A stretch of 64,000 bases of DNA from Larkinella sp. C7 (lineage in GTDB: Bacteria; Bacteroidota; Bacteroidia; Cytophagales; Spirosomataceae). The notes below the pieces were generated by a model. That model worked only from the letters and a program-made list of their open reading frames with translations, was not told where the DNA came from and did not search any database. Position 1 is the first letter of the stretch. Each line of letters opens with the position of its first letter. The translations under genes were made by a program, and so were the position numbers. The stretch lies in the NCBI RefSeq assembly GCF_006149005.1, contig NZ_VBSL01000002.1:310001-374000 (forward strand), in the 5' to 3' direction. Shown here one piece after another: positions 17,322-24,893 of the stretch.

Positions 17322-18086
17322 ATGAAATCACAACATAAAATAGCCCTGGTAACGGGCGGTAGCCGGGGATTGGGGAAAAACATGGCCCTGCGTCTGGCCC
17401 AACAAGGAATCGATGTCATTTTGACTTACAACCACAAAAAAGAAGAAGCCCTGGCGGTGGTGGCCGAAATTGAACAATCCGGTCGGACAGCGGCCGCCCT
17501 GCAACTCAATACCGGCGACGTCAAAAGCTTCGACGGTTTTTTCACCGACTTATCGGCGGTTTTGCAAGACACGTTCAAAACGGATCACTTCGATTTTTTA
17601 ATCAACAATGCCGGTATTGGACTCTACGGCTCGTTTGCCGAAACGACGGAAGAAGCCTTCGATCAATTGATGAACATCCACTTCAAAGGCGTCTATTTTC
17701 TGACCCAAAAAGCGTTGCCCCTGATCCAGGACGGTGGCCGGATTATCAACCTGTCGACGGGGCTGGCCCGGTTCAGCCTGCCCGGTTATTCGGCTTATGC
17801 GTCCATGAAAGGGGCCATCGAGGTGCTGACGCGCTACCTGGCGAAGGAGTTGGGCGCACGCGGCATTGGCGTCAATACCGTAGCACCGGGAGCCATCGAA
17901 ACCGATTTCGGCGGTGGCGTGACGCGCGACAACCCGCAGGTCAATCAGCACATTGCCGGTCTAACCGCCCTGGGCCGGGTTGGACTTCCGGACGACATTG
18001 GCGGGGTTGTGGCCTTCCTCTGTTCGGAAGAAGCCCGGTGGATCAACGCCCAGCGAATTGAAGTGTCGGGCGGTCAGAATCTTTGA
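17322..18086 (+). CDS. Short-chain dehydrogenase/reductase
   Basis: 254-aa NAD(P)-dependent oxidoreductase of the classical SDR family. Cofactor motif is VTGGSRGLG (about 10-18), then LINNAGIG, an active-site serine in NLSTGLARF, the catalytic YASMK (YxxxK), and a C-terminal QRIEVSGGQNL. FabG-like in length, but substrate specificity cannot be inferred. The ATG at 17322 is preferred to one 18 bp upstream because it puts the Rossmann strand at the usual distance. It follows an AraC regulator on the same strand. Confidence 0.92.
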   Translation: MKSQHKIALVTGGSRGLGKNMALRLAQQGIDVILTYNHKKEEALAVVAEIEQSGRTAAALQLNTGDVKSFDGFFTDLSAVLQDTFKTDHFDFLINNAGIGLYGSFAETTEEAFDQLMNIHFKGVYFLTQKALPLIQDGGRIINLSTGLARFSLPGYSAYASMKGAIEVLTRYLAKELGARGIGVNTVAPGAIETDFGGGVTRDNPQVNQHIAGLTALGRVGLPDDIGGVVAFLCSEEARWINAQRIEVSGGQNL

Positions 18087-18157
18087 GGGGATCGGGATAC
18101 GTTACCCTGAATATCCGTGTAGGAAACGGGGTTGATAGAAGCGAGATATAAATACAG

Positions 18158-18250
18158 AATTTCAAATAATAAATGATGAATACTAAATGTAAAAGTGTTT
18201 CAATACAGCCTCCTTTTATATTCAGCATTCATCATTTATTATTTGAAATT
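18158..18250. repeat. 38-bp-arm inverted repeat of AATnnnn heptads
   Basis: Arms 18158-18195 and 18213-18250 pair with three mismatches. The left arm reads in 7-nt steps: AATTTCA, AATAATA, AATGATG, AATACTA, AATGTAA. It sits between convergent genes (SDR on plus, DUF4375 on minus) and could act as a bidirectional transcription stop, but it lacks a T-run. Confidence 0.88.
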
Positions 18251-18318
18251 TACCAGCCTCAATAGGACGAGATCCAGACCCGCTTCCCCGCTTCAAAACC
18301 GACAAAAGATGCGTAGGA

Positions 18319-18786
18319 TCAGGATCCGTCTTCCCGCGTTTTCAGTCCAATTACACTCAGCTTGGTTTCGATGTGCAGAAGCAGCCGGTTTTCTAACGCT
18401 TTTTCTTTCTCGTAAAACAATTTATCGAGTCGATCCAATAAGTTATCATATTTCCCTTCGGGCCAATGGTCAATCACCTCGTTTCGTTCTTCAATGTCTT
18501 TCGATGGTTGTCCGCCCGGAAATAAGGTGTTGACCCGTACCAAGAGATCGGCGATGTCCGGAAAACCGAGTGTGTGCAGATCCTGAACGGTTTCCTGATT
18601 ATAGTCGGCGTCGGAATTGTAATAGTGGCTGATTAACCCACCGTTATCCACCGCCCCGATCAGCGACTCAATCGTAAACCAAATTCGCTCATCTGCTGAC
18701 AGCGAATCGATGTCTTCCAATCCTTTTTCAAACAGTTTTTCCCGGTCTTGATGGAAGTCTGCCAGCGTTTTATGGGTTGCTTTCAT
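18319..18786 (-). CDS. DUF4375 (DMP19-like) protein
   Basis: 155-aa soluble acidic protein. The pattern LSADERIWFTIESLIGAVDNGGLISHYYNSDADY, with the conserved central glycines and the following helix (DLHTLGFPDIADLLVRVN), matches DUF4375, a family related to the DNA-mimic protein DMP19. Whether this member mimics DNA is unknown. No signal peptide. It is a single gene between convergent and co-directional neighbours. Confidence 0.75.
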   Translation of the reverse strand: MKATHKTLADFHQDREKLFEKGLEDIDSLSADERIWFTIESLIGAVDNGGLISHYYNSDADYNQETVQDLHTLGFPDIADLLVRVNTLFPGGQPSKDIEERNEVIDHWPEGKYDNLLDRLDKLFYEKEKALENRLLLHIETKLSVIGLKTREDGS

Positions 18787-18826
18787 TTTACAGTATGACT
18801 TTTGCTTACTAGCCTTTGCCCTGAGG

Positions 18827-18860
18827 TTTTATAGGAATGCGGAATCGTGTTCCTATAAAA
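18827..18860 (-). other. Hairpin overlapping a stop codon
   Basis: TTTTATAGGAA (18827-18837) and TTCCTATAAAA (18850-18860) are perfect 11-bp arms with a 12-nt loop. On the minus strand the TAG stop codon of the 18853-19482 gene lies within the first arm. No T-run follows, so it may be a weak terminator or a 3'-end stabiliser. The GGAA-TGCGGAAT core resembles the GGAACGCGGATT elements at 27340 and 51969. Confidence 0.6.
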
Positions 18861-19482
18861 ACCCTTTCAGCGTTACAATCACATTGATGCCATTGGGAAA
18901 TGTTTTTTGGATCGGCAGCTCCCCCGTTGAAACCGTAGACGAATAGGCGATGGGCCGGTTGCTGAAGATGGGCCGATAACCGATTCCGAAGCCGACCAGG
19001 GTGGTCGTGTTGAGTCGGTATTCGGTGTTGAGGACGGGTTCAATCGCCACATAATTGACTTGCCTGCTCGTAAAGTTCCGGTCTTTCAAATCATACTTTA
19101 GAAAGCCCCAACCCAGGAAGAGTTCCAGGCTGGATGCGAATCGAGCGCTTTTCAGGAAATAATACGCGAGTTCCGTCCCTACTCCATTGATAAACAGGCG
19201 GGGTTGTTTATCAAATCCGTCGAGGTTAGCCGGGGCTCTGAAACGCGTCAGATAAAACGAGTGGTAAATCGAAAGCGAAGCCTGAAACCGGTCGTTGACG
19301 GCCCGACCTACTTTGACCCCACTCAGCATCGTCGGCTGATCCTGTAACTGCGTAAACCGCAGCGGCAGAACAATAAACCATTTTTTATCTTTTTGAATCC
19401 GATCCTGTCCGTAGCTGGACATGGAAGCGCCGACGAAAAAAACACAGATTAACCGACGTGCTTTTTGAGATAGTGATTTCAT
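18853..19482 (-). CDS. Secreted, probably outer-membrane beta-barrel protein of unknown function
   Basis: I do not recognise the family. The 209-aa protein has a signal peptide (about 1-25, ending SSYGQ) and then alternating amphipathic strands with aromatic ends (WFIVLPLRFTQL, ASLSIYHSFYLTRF, LAYYFLKSARFASSLELFLGWGF, VGFGIGYRPIF), finishing in a hydrophobic VTLKGFL. This suggests a small barrel. It starts 2 bp after the stop of the metallo-hydrolase gene, so the two form an operon. Confidence 0.7.
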   Translation of the reverse strand: MKSLSQKARRLICVFFVGASMSSYGQDRIQKDKKWFIVLPLRFTQLQDQPTMLSGVKVGRAVNDRFQASLSIYHSFYLTRFRAPANLDGFDKQPRLFINGVGTELAYYFLKSARFASSLELFLGWGFLKYDLKDRNFTSRQVNYVAIEPVLNTEYRLNTTTLVGFGIGYRPIFSNRPIAYSSTVSTGELPIQKTFPNGINVIVTLKGFL

Positions 19483-19484
19483 GC

Positions 19485-20531
19485 TTAGACCAGAAAAGGT
19501 TCTCCCAACGCTAAAAACCTGAGCTGATTCTTGATTTTGCCTTCCGCGTAAAGATTTTTCAACACCGTTTCGGGTTCTCCCATCGGTTCATCGGCAGAGT
19601 CAAACGTTCCGTAATGAAAAGGAATGAATGTCTTCGCCCCCGTGGCATGAAAAGCCTCGACGGCCTTGTAGGGGTCTTGATGATGCTGTCCCATAAACCA
19701 CGTTGGCGAATAAGCCCCCGCGCCGATCAAAGCCACATCGATGGCCGGGAAAAGCGCACCAATGGATTTAAAATGTGAACCATGGCCTGAATCGCCCCCG
19801 TAGTAGACGGTTTTAGATTCGGATTGAATCATAAATCCACCCCAAAGGCTGGTGTTGACATCAAAAGGGCTTCTGTTCGCCCAATGCCGGGACGGTAAAA
19901 ACGTAATTTTCAAAGTGTCAGTATGTTGATACTGCTGATACCAACCCGCCGATTGAATCGGGTTCGTCACCCATTTGGCCACGAGTTCATTGAGCTTCAA
20001 CCCCACCAGGAACCGGGCTTGCGGATTATTACGCGCGATGGTTTTGATACTGTCTTTATTGCAGTGGTCGTAATGTGCGTGGGAAACCAATACATAATCG
20101 ATGTTCTGGAATTTTTCCGGCTCCACAGGCAACTCCGAATAGCGTTTCACAACCGGCAACTTCCCGAAAACAGGGTCAATCAGGATCCGAATACCGGATA
20201 GCTGTATAAAAAAACTCGCGTGCCCCAGCCACACAATTTTATCGGATGCATCCGAAAGCCAATCTTCTTTTTTACGAACGGTTATTCGCCAGGTATCCTG
20301 TTTTTTCGCTTCCCGCTGCGGATTTCTTTCCAGCATAAACTTAAGGACGGCGCTGTAACTAATTACGGTTGGATATTCGTAGTTGATAAACAAACCATGC
20401 TGGTCCAAAGGCGTGCCTAACCAATCCGGCATCAGGGTTGGTAAGGCCGGATTGGAGGTGTAACTTTTGATGGTTGGTATGTTTCTTTTTGCAAAAAAAC
20501 GCTTGAGGATCAATAGCAATGCTGTTACCAT
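19485..20531 (-). CDS. MBL-fold metallo-hydrolase (UlaG/NAPE-PLD-like)
   Basis: 348-aa metal-dependent hydrolase. The N-terminal hydrophobic stretch (VTALLLILKRFF) may be a signal anchor. The metallo-beta-lactamase signature is VSHAHYDHCN (HxHxDH), preceded by IVWLGHASFFIQLSGIRILIDPVF and followed by YYGGDSGHGSHF and FIPFHYGTF, as in NAPE-PLD or UlaG-like enzymes that split phosphodiester or lactone bonds. The substrate is unknown. It is cotranscribed with the small barrel protein 2 bp downstream, which hints at an envelope-lipid or export-related role (inference). Confidence 0.88.
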   Translation of the reverse strand: MVTALLLILKRFFAKRNIPTIKSYTSNPALPTLMPDWLGTPLDQHGLFINYEYPTVISYSAVLKFMLERNPQREAKKQDTWRITVRKKEDWLSDASDKIVWLGHASFFIQLSGIRILIDPVFGKLPVVKRYSELPVEPEKFQNIDYVLVSHAHYDHCNKDSIKTIARNNPQARFLVGLKLNELVAKWVTNPIQSAGWYQQYQHTDTLKITFLPSRHWANRSPFDVNTSLWGGFMIQSESKTVYYGGDSGHGSHFKSIGALFPAIDVALIGAGAYSPTWFMGQHHQDPYKAVEAFHATGAKTFIPFHYGTFDSADEPMGEPETVLKNLYAEGKIKNQLRFLALGEPFLV

Positions 20532-20574
20532 TTTTTCTGAAAATTACTGGTGACGACTCCTTACGCATAATCGG

Positions 20575-21393
20575 TTAGTGACTTGCAGCTTGCCCCAGCA
20601 AGGTGGTCGGCGCATACCCAAAATGCTTTTTAAAGGCATACGAAAAGTGCGACAGGTTTTCGAACCCCACTTCGTAGCAAACATCGATCGGTTTCTTCTT
20701 TTTTTCTATAAACTGGTAGTGCGCCAGTTCCAGCCGCTTTTGGGTAAGCCACCGCTGCGGTGTGGCGTTGAACGCTTTGCCAAAATCCCGTTTGAAGGTC
20801 GTCAGGCTGCGGCCCGTCAGGTAGCCGAATTTTTCCAGCGGCAAATTGAACATAAAGTTTTTTTCCATGTAGCTGACCAGATCGATTTTACCGGGTTCCT
20901 CGAAATTGGCCAATACGGAATCGATTCCCGGGTCGATTGCCCGGAGAATGTGGATGGCTTCGGTGATTTTCAACGCGGCAATCGTTTCGGGAAGATCCGC
21001 CATGTCGAAATACGGAACCAGGGAAGCCAGACAACTTTCCAGCAACGGGTGATTGTTGAACCCATAGATTTTCTGCGATTCCGAAGCGCTGGGTTTCACC
21101 GGCAGGTTGGCGTAAAAATCCCGGAGCCTGGTGGTCGTCAAATGCATGACGACGGTTTTGTGCGGCTGGCCGTCTTTCGGATAATTAATGATCGTTGCCA
21201 GTTGATTTCTGGGTATTAAAAAGATATCGCCTTTCCTAAAAAAGTAAGTAGCATCGGCCTGCACAATTTTGGTTTCCCCGGAAATGAACCAGATCAGCAT
21301 GTGGTGGTCGAACAGGATGTCCGACTTGAAAAACCGATCCTCGTACCAGGAAAGTTTGATGTCGTCGGTGATGTATTTCGCCTGATAATCCAT
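20575..21393 (-). CDS. AraC family transcriptional regulator
   Basis: 272-aa regulator with an AraC-type N-terminal ligand domain (about 25-120: HHMLIWFISGETKIVQ, GDIFLIPRNQ) and a C-terminal double HTH (about 175-268: SLTTFKRDFGKAFNATPQRWL, then PIDVCYEVGFENLSHFSYAFKKHFG). Its start lies 308 bp downstream of two SDR genes read in the same direction, with a palindromic repeat cluster in between. It is a candidate regulator of the SDR operon at 21.7-23.4 kb, whose promoter has a 12-bp direct repeat. Confidence 0.92.
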   Translation of the reverse strand: MDYQAKYITDDIKLSWYEDRFFKSDILFDHHMLIWFISGETKIVQADATYFFRKGDIFLIPRNQLATIINYPKDGQPHKTVVMHLTTTRLRDFYANLPVKPSASESQKIYGFNNHPLLESCLASLVPYFDMADLPETIAALKITEAIHILRAIDPGIDSVLANFEEPGKIDLVSYMEKNFMFNLPLEKFGYLTGRSLTTFKRDFGKAFNATPQRWLTQKRLELAHYQFIEKKKKPIDVCYEVGFENLSHFSYAFKKHFGYAPTTLLGQAASH

Positions 21394-21430
21394 GTTTTAT
21401 TTGCTTTAATTGGATGAAATATCTGATCCA

Positions 21431-21619
21431 TTCCCGTAGGGAATAAACAGCGCAGGAGCGGTAGGCCAATTCGGTTATCCCGTATTCCGACGTGCCGTGA
21501 GGCACGCAACATTGTATACCTGGCGGTCGCGTACCTCACGGCACGCTGGAACAATGGGTAATCCTTTTCTACCGCTCCGGCGGCCCGGCGACGCTCCGCT
21601 GTTGAGCCCCCGACGGGGC
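21431..21619. repeat. REP-like palindromic cluster, copy 1
   Basis: This non-coding gap holds nested palindromes: TTCCCGTAGGGAA (21431-21443); outer arms GGAGCGGTAG (21454-21463) and CTACCGCTCC (21569-21578); inner arms CGTGCCGTGAGGCACGC (21491-21507) and GCGTACCTCACGGCACG (21529-21545); and GCCCCCGACGGGGC (21606-21619). The inner unit recurs in inverted orientation at 31265-31317. The remaining bases of the 308-bp gap show no gene. Confidence 0.82.
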
Positions 21620-21701
21620 AGCAAACGAATCGGTTATTTAAAGAGTTTAAATAATAGGAAATTGAATACTACAAAAAATAATATAACCAAAACGTTGCTG
21701 G

Positions 21702-22430
21702 CTATACGGACTGTCCGCCGTCGATCAAAAAATTCGAACCGGTGATATAGGCGGATTCGTCACTGGATAAATACGCAATCAAATCCGCTACCTCCTCAGC
21801 CTTGCCTAATCTTGACAACGGGATACTGTTGACCAGTTGCTTTTCCAACTGATCGTCCAGGCCAATTTTATGCATAATTTCTGTAGCGATCGGCCCCGGA
21901 CTTACGGTATTGACCCGAATTTTCCGGGATGCCAGTTCGAGCGCGGCAATTTTGGCAACTGCATTGATGGCGGCTTTACTTGCCGCATAGACCGATGCAC
22001 TTGGCGGGGAAATGGTGGCCGATGTGGACGATAACAACACCACGGATGCGTTGTCATTCAGAACAGGAATAAATTTACTCAGCGTAAAATAGGCTCCCTT
22101 GAAATTTACATTCATGATTTCGTCGAACATCGTTTCAGTCATCTGTTCAATGGGCGCAAACTTGGAGATGCCTGCATTGATGAGCAAAATATCGATTTTA
22201 CCACATTGTTCGGCCACATCCGCTACCAGCCGGTCTATGTCGGCTAAACTGGATTGATCAGCCAGTAAACCGGTCACCTGTAAGGCGGTTGCCGCCTGTT
22301 CAACCGCTTCTTTTCGTCTACCGGTGATAATGACGTTGGCCCCTTTTCCATGGAGTGTTTTTGCGGTGGCATAGCCGATACCGCTGTTGCCGCCCGTGAT
22401 GACGGCAACTTTATCTTTTAAAGTTTTCAT
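21702..22430 (-). CDS. Short-chain dehydrogenase/reductase
   Basis: 242-aa classical SDR. Visible motifs are ITGGNSGIGYATA (cofactor binding), LINAGISKF (NAG variant), LLSSTSATIS (active serine), and YAASKAAI (YxxxK), ending in GSNFLIDGGQSV. Substrate unknown; similar proteins are annotated as oxidoreductases of general type. It starts 19 bp after the stop of the neighbouring SDR gene, so the two are cotranscribed. Confidence 0.92.
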   Translation of the reverse strand: MKTLKDKVAVITGGNSGIGYATAKTLHGKGANVIITGRRKEAVEQAATALQVTGLLADQSSLADIDRLVADVAEQCGKIDILLINAGISKFAPIEQMTETMFDEIMNVNFKGAYFTLSKFIPVLNDNASVVLLSSTSATISPPSASVYAASKAAINAVAKIAALELASRKIRVNTVSPGPIATEIMHKIGLDDQLEKQLVNSIPLSRLGKAEEVADLIAYLSSDESAYITGSNFLIDGGQSV

Positions 22431-22449
22431 TGTACGGTTTTTAATCTGA

Positions 22450-23445
22450 TTAGTTGATCTCGAAGGTGATTCCGGTCATTGCCTCGCTCCAGGTCCACAG
22501 GCGTTTTGCATAGGCTTCGTCCACGGCGTAGCGTTTTACACCCGTTGACATTTCCGTGTCGGAAGCCAGCCCGGCCACCTCGACATCTTCGCAGTATACC
22601 CCGCCGACCGCATCGAGCAAGGGGCTGGTGGCGCACCAAACCGTCGTGGCCGCGCCCTGGGGAATGGTTTTGAGGGAAGCAGCGACTTCCGGCAGCATAT
22701 TCCCGTCGGCATCCAGAAATCCCATTTGCTGAAACAGCTCCAGAGGGGCTTCCCGGCCTAATTCCGTGCCGCCGATTGAACCGGGGTGCAACGAATAGGC
22801 CCGAACGTGGAAGGCACTGGCCCGGTTGTCGAGTTCAAGGGCGAATAGATTGCTGGCGGTTTTCGATTGCCCGTAGGCTTGCAGCGTTTCGTAGTCCCGG
22901 TTCAGAAAATTGGGGTCATCGAAATCGAAGGGCGCGAATTGATGCCCGTGCGAGGACACGTTGATCACGCGGGCGCCATTGGCTTTTTTGAGGGCGGGCC
23001 ATAGCCGGGCCGTAAGCTGAAATGGCGCCAGATAATTGGTTGCCAGTTGCGATTCGATACCCCGGCTATCCCGGCGCAGCGGCACCCACATGATGCCCGC
23101 ATTGTTGATGAGCAGATGAAGCGGCCGACCCGATGCCCGGAATTTTTCAGCAAAGGCGTCGATGGAAGCCGGAGACATTAGATCCATCGTTTCCAGTTCG
23201 ACGCGGGGAATGCCGGCCAGATTTCTCTTTGCTTTTTCGGTGTCCCGCGCCGGAACGATGACTGTGGCTCCGGCGGCTGCCAGTGTTTTGGTGGTTTCCA
23301 GACCGATGCCGGTGTTCCCCCCGGTTACGATGGCGATTTTGCCGGTCAGGTCAATCCCTTTGATGACGTCGCTGGTTGTGGAGGTAGCGTTGAATCCTGA
23401 ACCGATCGGCTGCTGCAACGCGCCCTGATCATTTGTTTGTCCCAT
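22450..23445 (-). CDS. Short-chain dehydrogenase, retinol-dehydrogenase-like
   Basis: 331-aa SDR longer than FabG types. Cofactor motif IVTGGNTGIGLETTK near residue 37, LLINNAGIMWVP, active serine in VINVSSHGHQ, and the catalytic YGQSKTASNLF (YxxxK). The C-terminal part resembles WW-domain oxidoreductase/retinol dehydrogenase relatives. Substrate unknown. It is the first gene of a two-gene operon with the 21702-22430 SDR. Upstream are a possible -7 box at 23478-23485 and a duplicated TTTAAACAAAGT motif, which suggests activation by an AraC-type regulator. Confidence 0.9.
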   Translation of the reverse strand: MGQTNDQGALQQPIGSGFNATSTTSDVIKGIDLTGKIAIVTGGNTGIGLETTKTLAAAGATVIVPARDTEKAKRNLAGIPRVELETMDLMSPASIDAFAEKFRASGRPLHLLINNAGIMWVPLRRDSRGIESQLATNYLAPFQLTARLWPALKKANGARVINVSSHGHQFAPFDFDDPNFLNRDYETLQAYGQSKTASNLFALELDNRASAFHVRAYSLHPGSIGGTELGREAPLELFQQMGFLDADGNMLPEVAASLKTIPQGAATTVWCATSPLLDAVGGVYCEDVEVAGLASDTEMSTGVKRYAVDEAYAKRLWTWSEAMTGITFEIN

Positions 23446-23477
23446 GATTTAAAACCGTTTATTTGTTTTTGTTGGGA

Positions 23478-23485
23478 CAAAATTA
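23478..23485 (-). promoter_or_regulatory. Candidate -7 element of the SDR operon
   Basis: TAATTTTG on the minus strand fits TAnnTTTG, 33 bp before the SDR start codon. No TTTG is found at the -33 spacing; the duplicated motif at 23505-23539 takes its place, as expected for an activator-dependent promoter. Confidence 0.45.
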
Positions 23486-23504
23486 GGCAGGGTGGTTCTG
23501 AGCG

Positions 23505-23539
23505 ACTTTGTTTAAACGTCCGAATATACTTTGTTTAAA
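23505..23539 (-). promoter_or_regulatory. Direct repeat, probable AraC-family operator
   Basis: TTTAAACAAAGT (minus strand) occurs twice without mismatch, at 23505-23516 and 23528-23539, 23 bp apart centre to centre, about two helical turns. It lies just upstream of the candidate -7 element of the SDR operon. AraC-type activators commonly bind such tandem half-sites. Confidence 0.6.
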
Positions 23540-23574
23540 AGGCCGGTGGTTTTTCCAGGGTTCTTTCAGCTTCT

Positions 23575-23919
23575 CTACGGTTTGATGACAAACGCTTTTA
23601 ACTCGTCCATTAAACCGTCTCGAAATCGCCAGACGTCGCAGTAGTCATAGAGGGCGGTTTTTCCATCGTCGTCCTTCAGGCTGATTTTGCCAATGGCGGT
23701 CACATAATCGCCCTCGGCAATGAAGGTTTCGACCCTGAATTTTGGCGGTTCCGCGTAGGCCGTTGCCATCCATTCTCGAACGGCTTCCTTGCCTTTCAAC
23801 GTCCTGTCGCCCACAAAGATCCATACGGTCTCTTCTGTGCAATGCGACAGAAAACCTTCATGGTCGCCCTGGGTGATCGCTGCGTTTGCCTTTTCCAGAG
23901 TTGCTTTGTTGTTCTCCAT
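23575..23919 (-). CDS. SnoaL-like / NTF2-fold protein
   Basis: 114-aa single-domain protein with the NTF2-like pattern: helical N-terminus (EKANAAITQGDHEGFLSHC), the TVWIFVGDRTLKGKEAVREWM strand-loop and the C-terminal strands FIAEGDYVTAIG and YDYCDVWRF. Members are small cone-shaped hydrolases, isomerases or ligand-binding proteins. No specific activity can be assigned. It lies between the map gene (38 bp downstream of that stop) and the SDR operon, all on the minus strand. Confidence 0.82.
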   Translation of the reverse strand: MENNKATLEKANAAITQGDHEGFLSHCTEETVWIFVGDRTLKGKEAVREWMATAYAEPPKFRVETFIAEGDYVTAIGKISLKDDDGKTALYDYCDVWRFRDGLMDELKAFVIKP

Positions 23920-23957
23920 GCTGCGGCTATTTTAGATTCAAGGATCTTTGGGCTTTT

Positions 23958-24719
23958 CTACCAAATTTCATTCATTTCGGTCAGCACCAGCGGTTTGCCG
24001 TCCGTAACCACAATGGTATGCTCGTGTTGGGCCATAAAACCGCCCTTGTTTCCAACCATCGTCCAGCCGTCCTGCTGGGTTTCGGCATAGGTGGAAATCG
24101 TTGAAATGAAGGTTTCAATGGCAACGACCGAATTTTTCTTGAATCGGGTCGGATTCGAGCGGTCCCGGTAATTCGCTATTTCGCGGGGTTCTTCGTGCAG
24201 GCTTCTTCCGATGCCGTGTCCCGTCAAATTTTTGATGACTTTGTACCCCCGTTTTTTGGCTTCCGTTTCGATCAAATGTCCGATGTCGGCAACGCGAACC
24301 CCGCCTTTGATCGTGTAGATGGCTTTCTGCAAAATCTGCTTCGATGCGTCGATCAGCTTCTGGTGTTGGTTGACATCTTCGCCCAGTACAAAGGAACCGC
24401 CGTTGTCCGACCAGAAACCGTTCAGCTCGGCAGAAACATCGATATTCACCAAATCACCCTCTTTCAGGATGGTGTTGTCGGACGGAAGACCGTGGCAAAA
24501 CGCATGGTTCACGCTGATGCAGGTCCAACCGGGAAATTTGTAGGTTAAATAGGGGGCTGATTTTGCCCCAAAATCAGCGAGGATGGAGGCTCCGTAGTCG
24601 TCCAGTTGTTTGGTGGTCATACCGGGTTGCGCATAGTTTCGCATCGCCTTCAAGGTGTAAGCCACCGCTTCACTGGCTTTCTGCATTCCGATGAGTTCCG
24701 CTTCTTTCGTTATTGACAT
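23958..24719 (-). CDS. map: Type I methionine aminopeptidase
   Basis: 253-aa cytosolic metalloprotease that removes the initiator methionine from nascent proteins. All five metal ligands are visible: Asp in VNIDVSAEL, Asp in WSDNGGSF, His in TGHGIGRSLHE, Glu in VAIETF and Glu in QHEHTIVV. Length fits the bacterial type I enzyme. It stands outside the usual ribosomal-protein/secY neighbourhood, so it may be a second copy in this genome (inference). Confidence 0.95.
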   Translation of the reverse strand: MSITKEAELIGMQKASEAVAYTLKAMRNYAQPGMTTKQLDDYGASILADFGAKSAPYLTYKFPGWTCISVNHAFCHGLPSDNTILKEGDLVNIDVSAELNGFWSDNGGSFVLGEDVNQHQKLIDASKQILQKAIYTIKGGVRVADIGHLIETEAKKRGYKVIKNLTGHGIGRSLHEEPREIANYRDRSNPTRFKKNSVVAIETFISTISTYAETQQDGWTMVGNKGGFMAQHEHTIVVTDGKPLVLTEMNEIW

Positions 24720-24825
24720 CGTCGTTTGATTGTTTTTACTCGCTCGTCATAGCCTGACCCCTACCTCCTAACTAGACGAAGTTTGGGTTGGTTTCCTTCG
24801 GCCAGACAAAAGGCAAACTTGCTAA

Positions 24826-24854
24826 CAAAAAAGGAGCCCCATTCCCGAAGCTCC
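24826..24854 (-). terminator. Rho-independent terminator of the GH43-like gene
   Basis: On the minus strand GGAGC (24854-24850), a 12-nt loop, GCTCC (24837-24833) and a run of six T (24832-24827). It is 40 bp after the stop of the 24894-25973 gene and upstream of map. Confidence 0.8.
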
Positions 24855-24893
24855 CTCAAGTATAAAAAAACCGTTTCACATTCCATTCCATTG

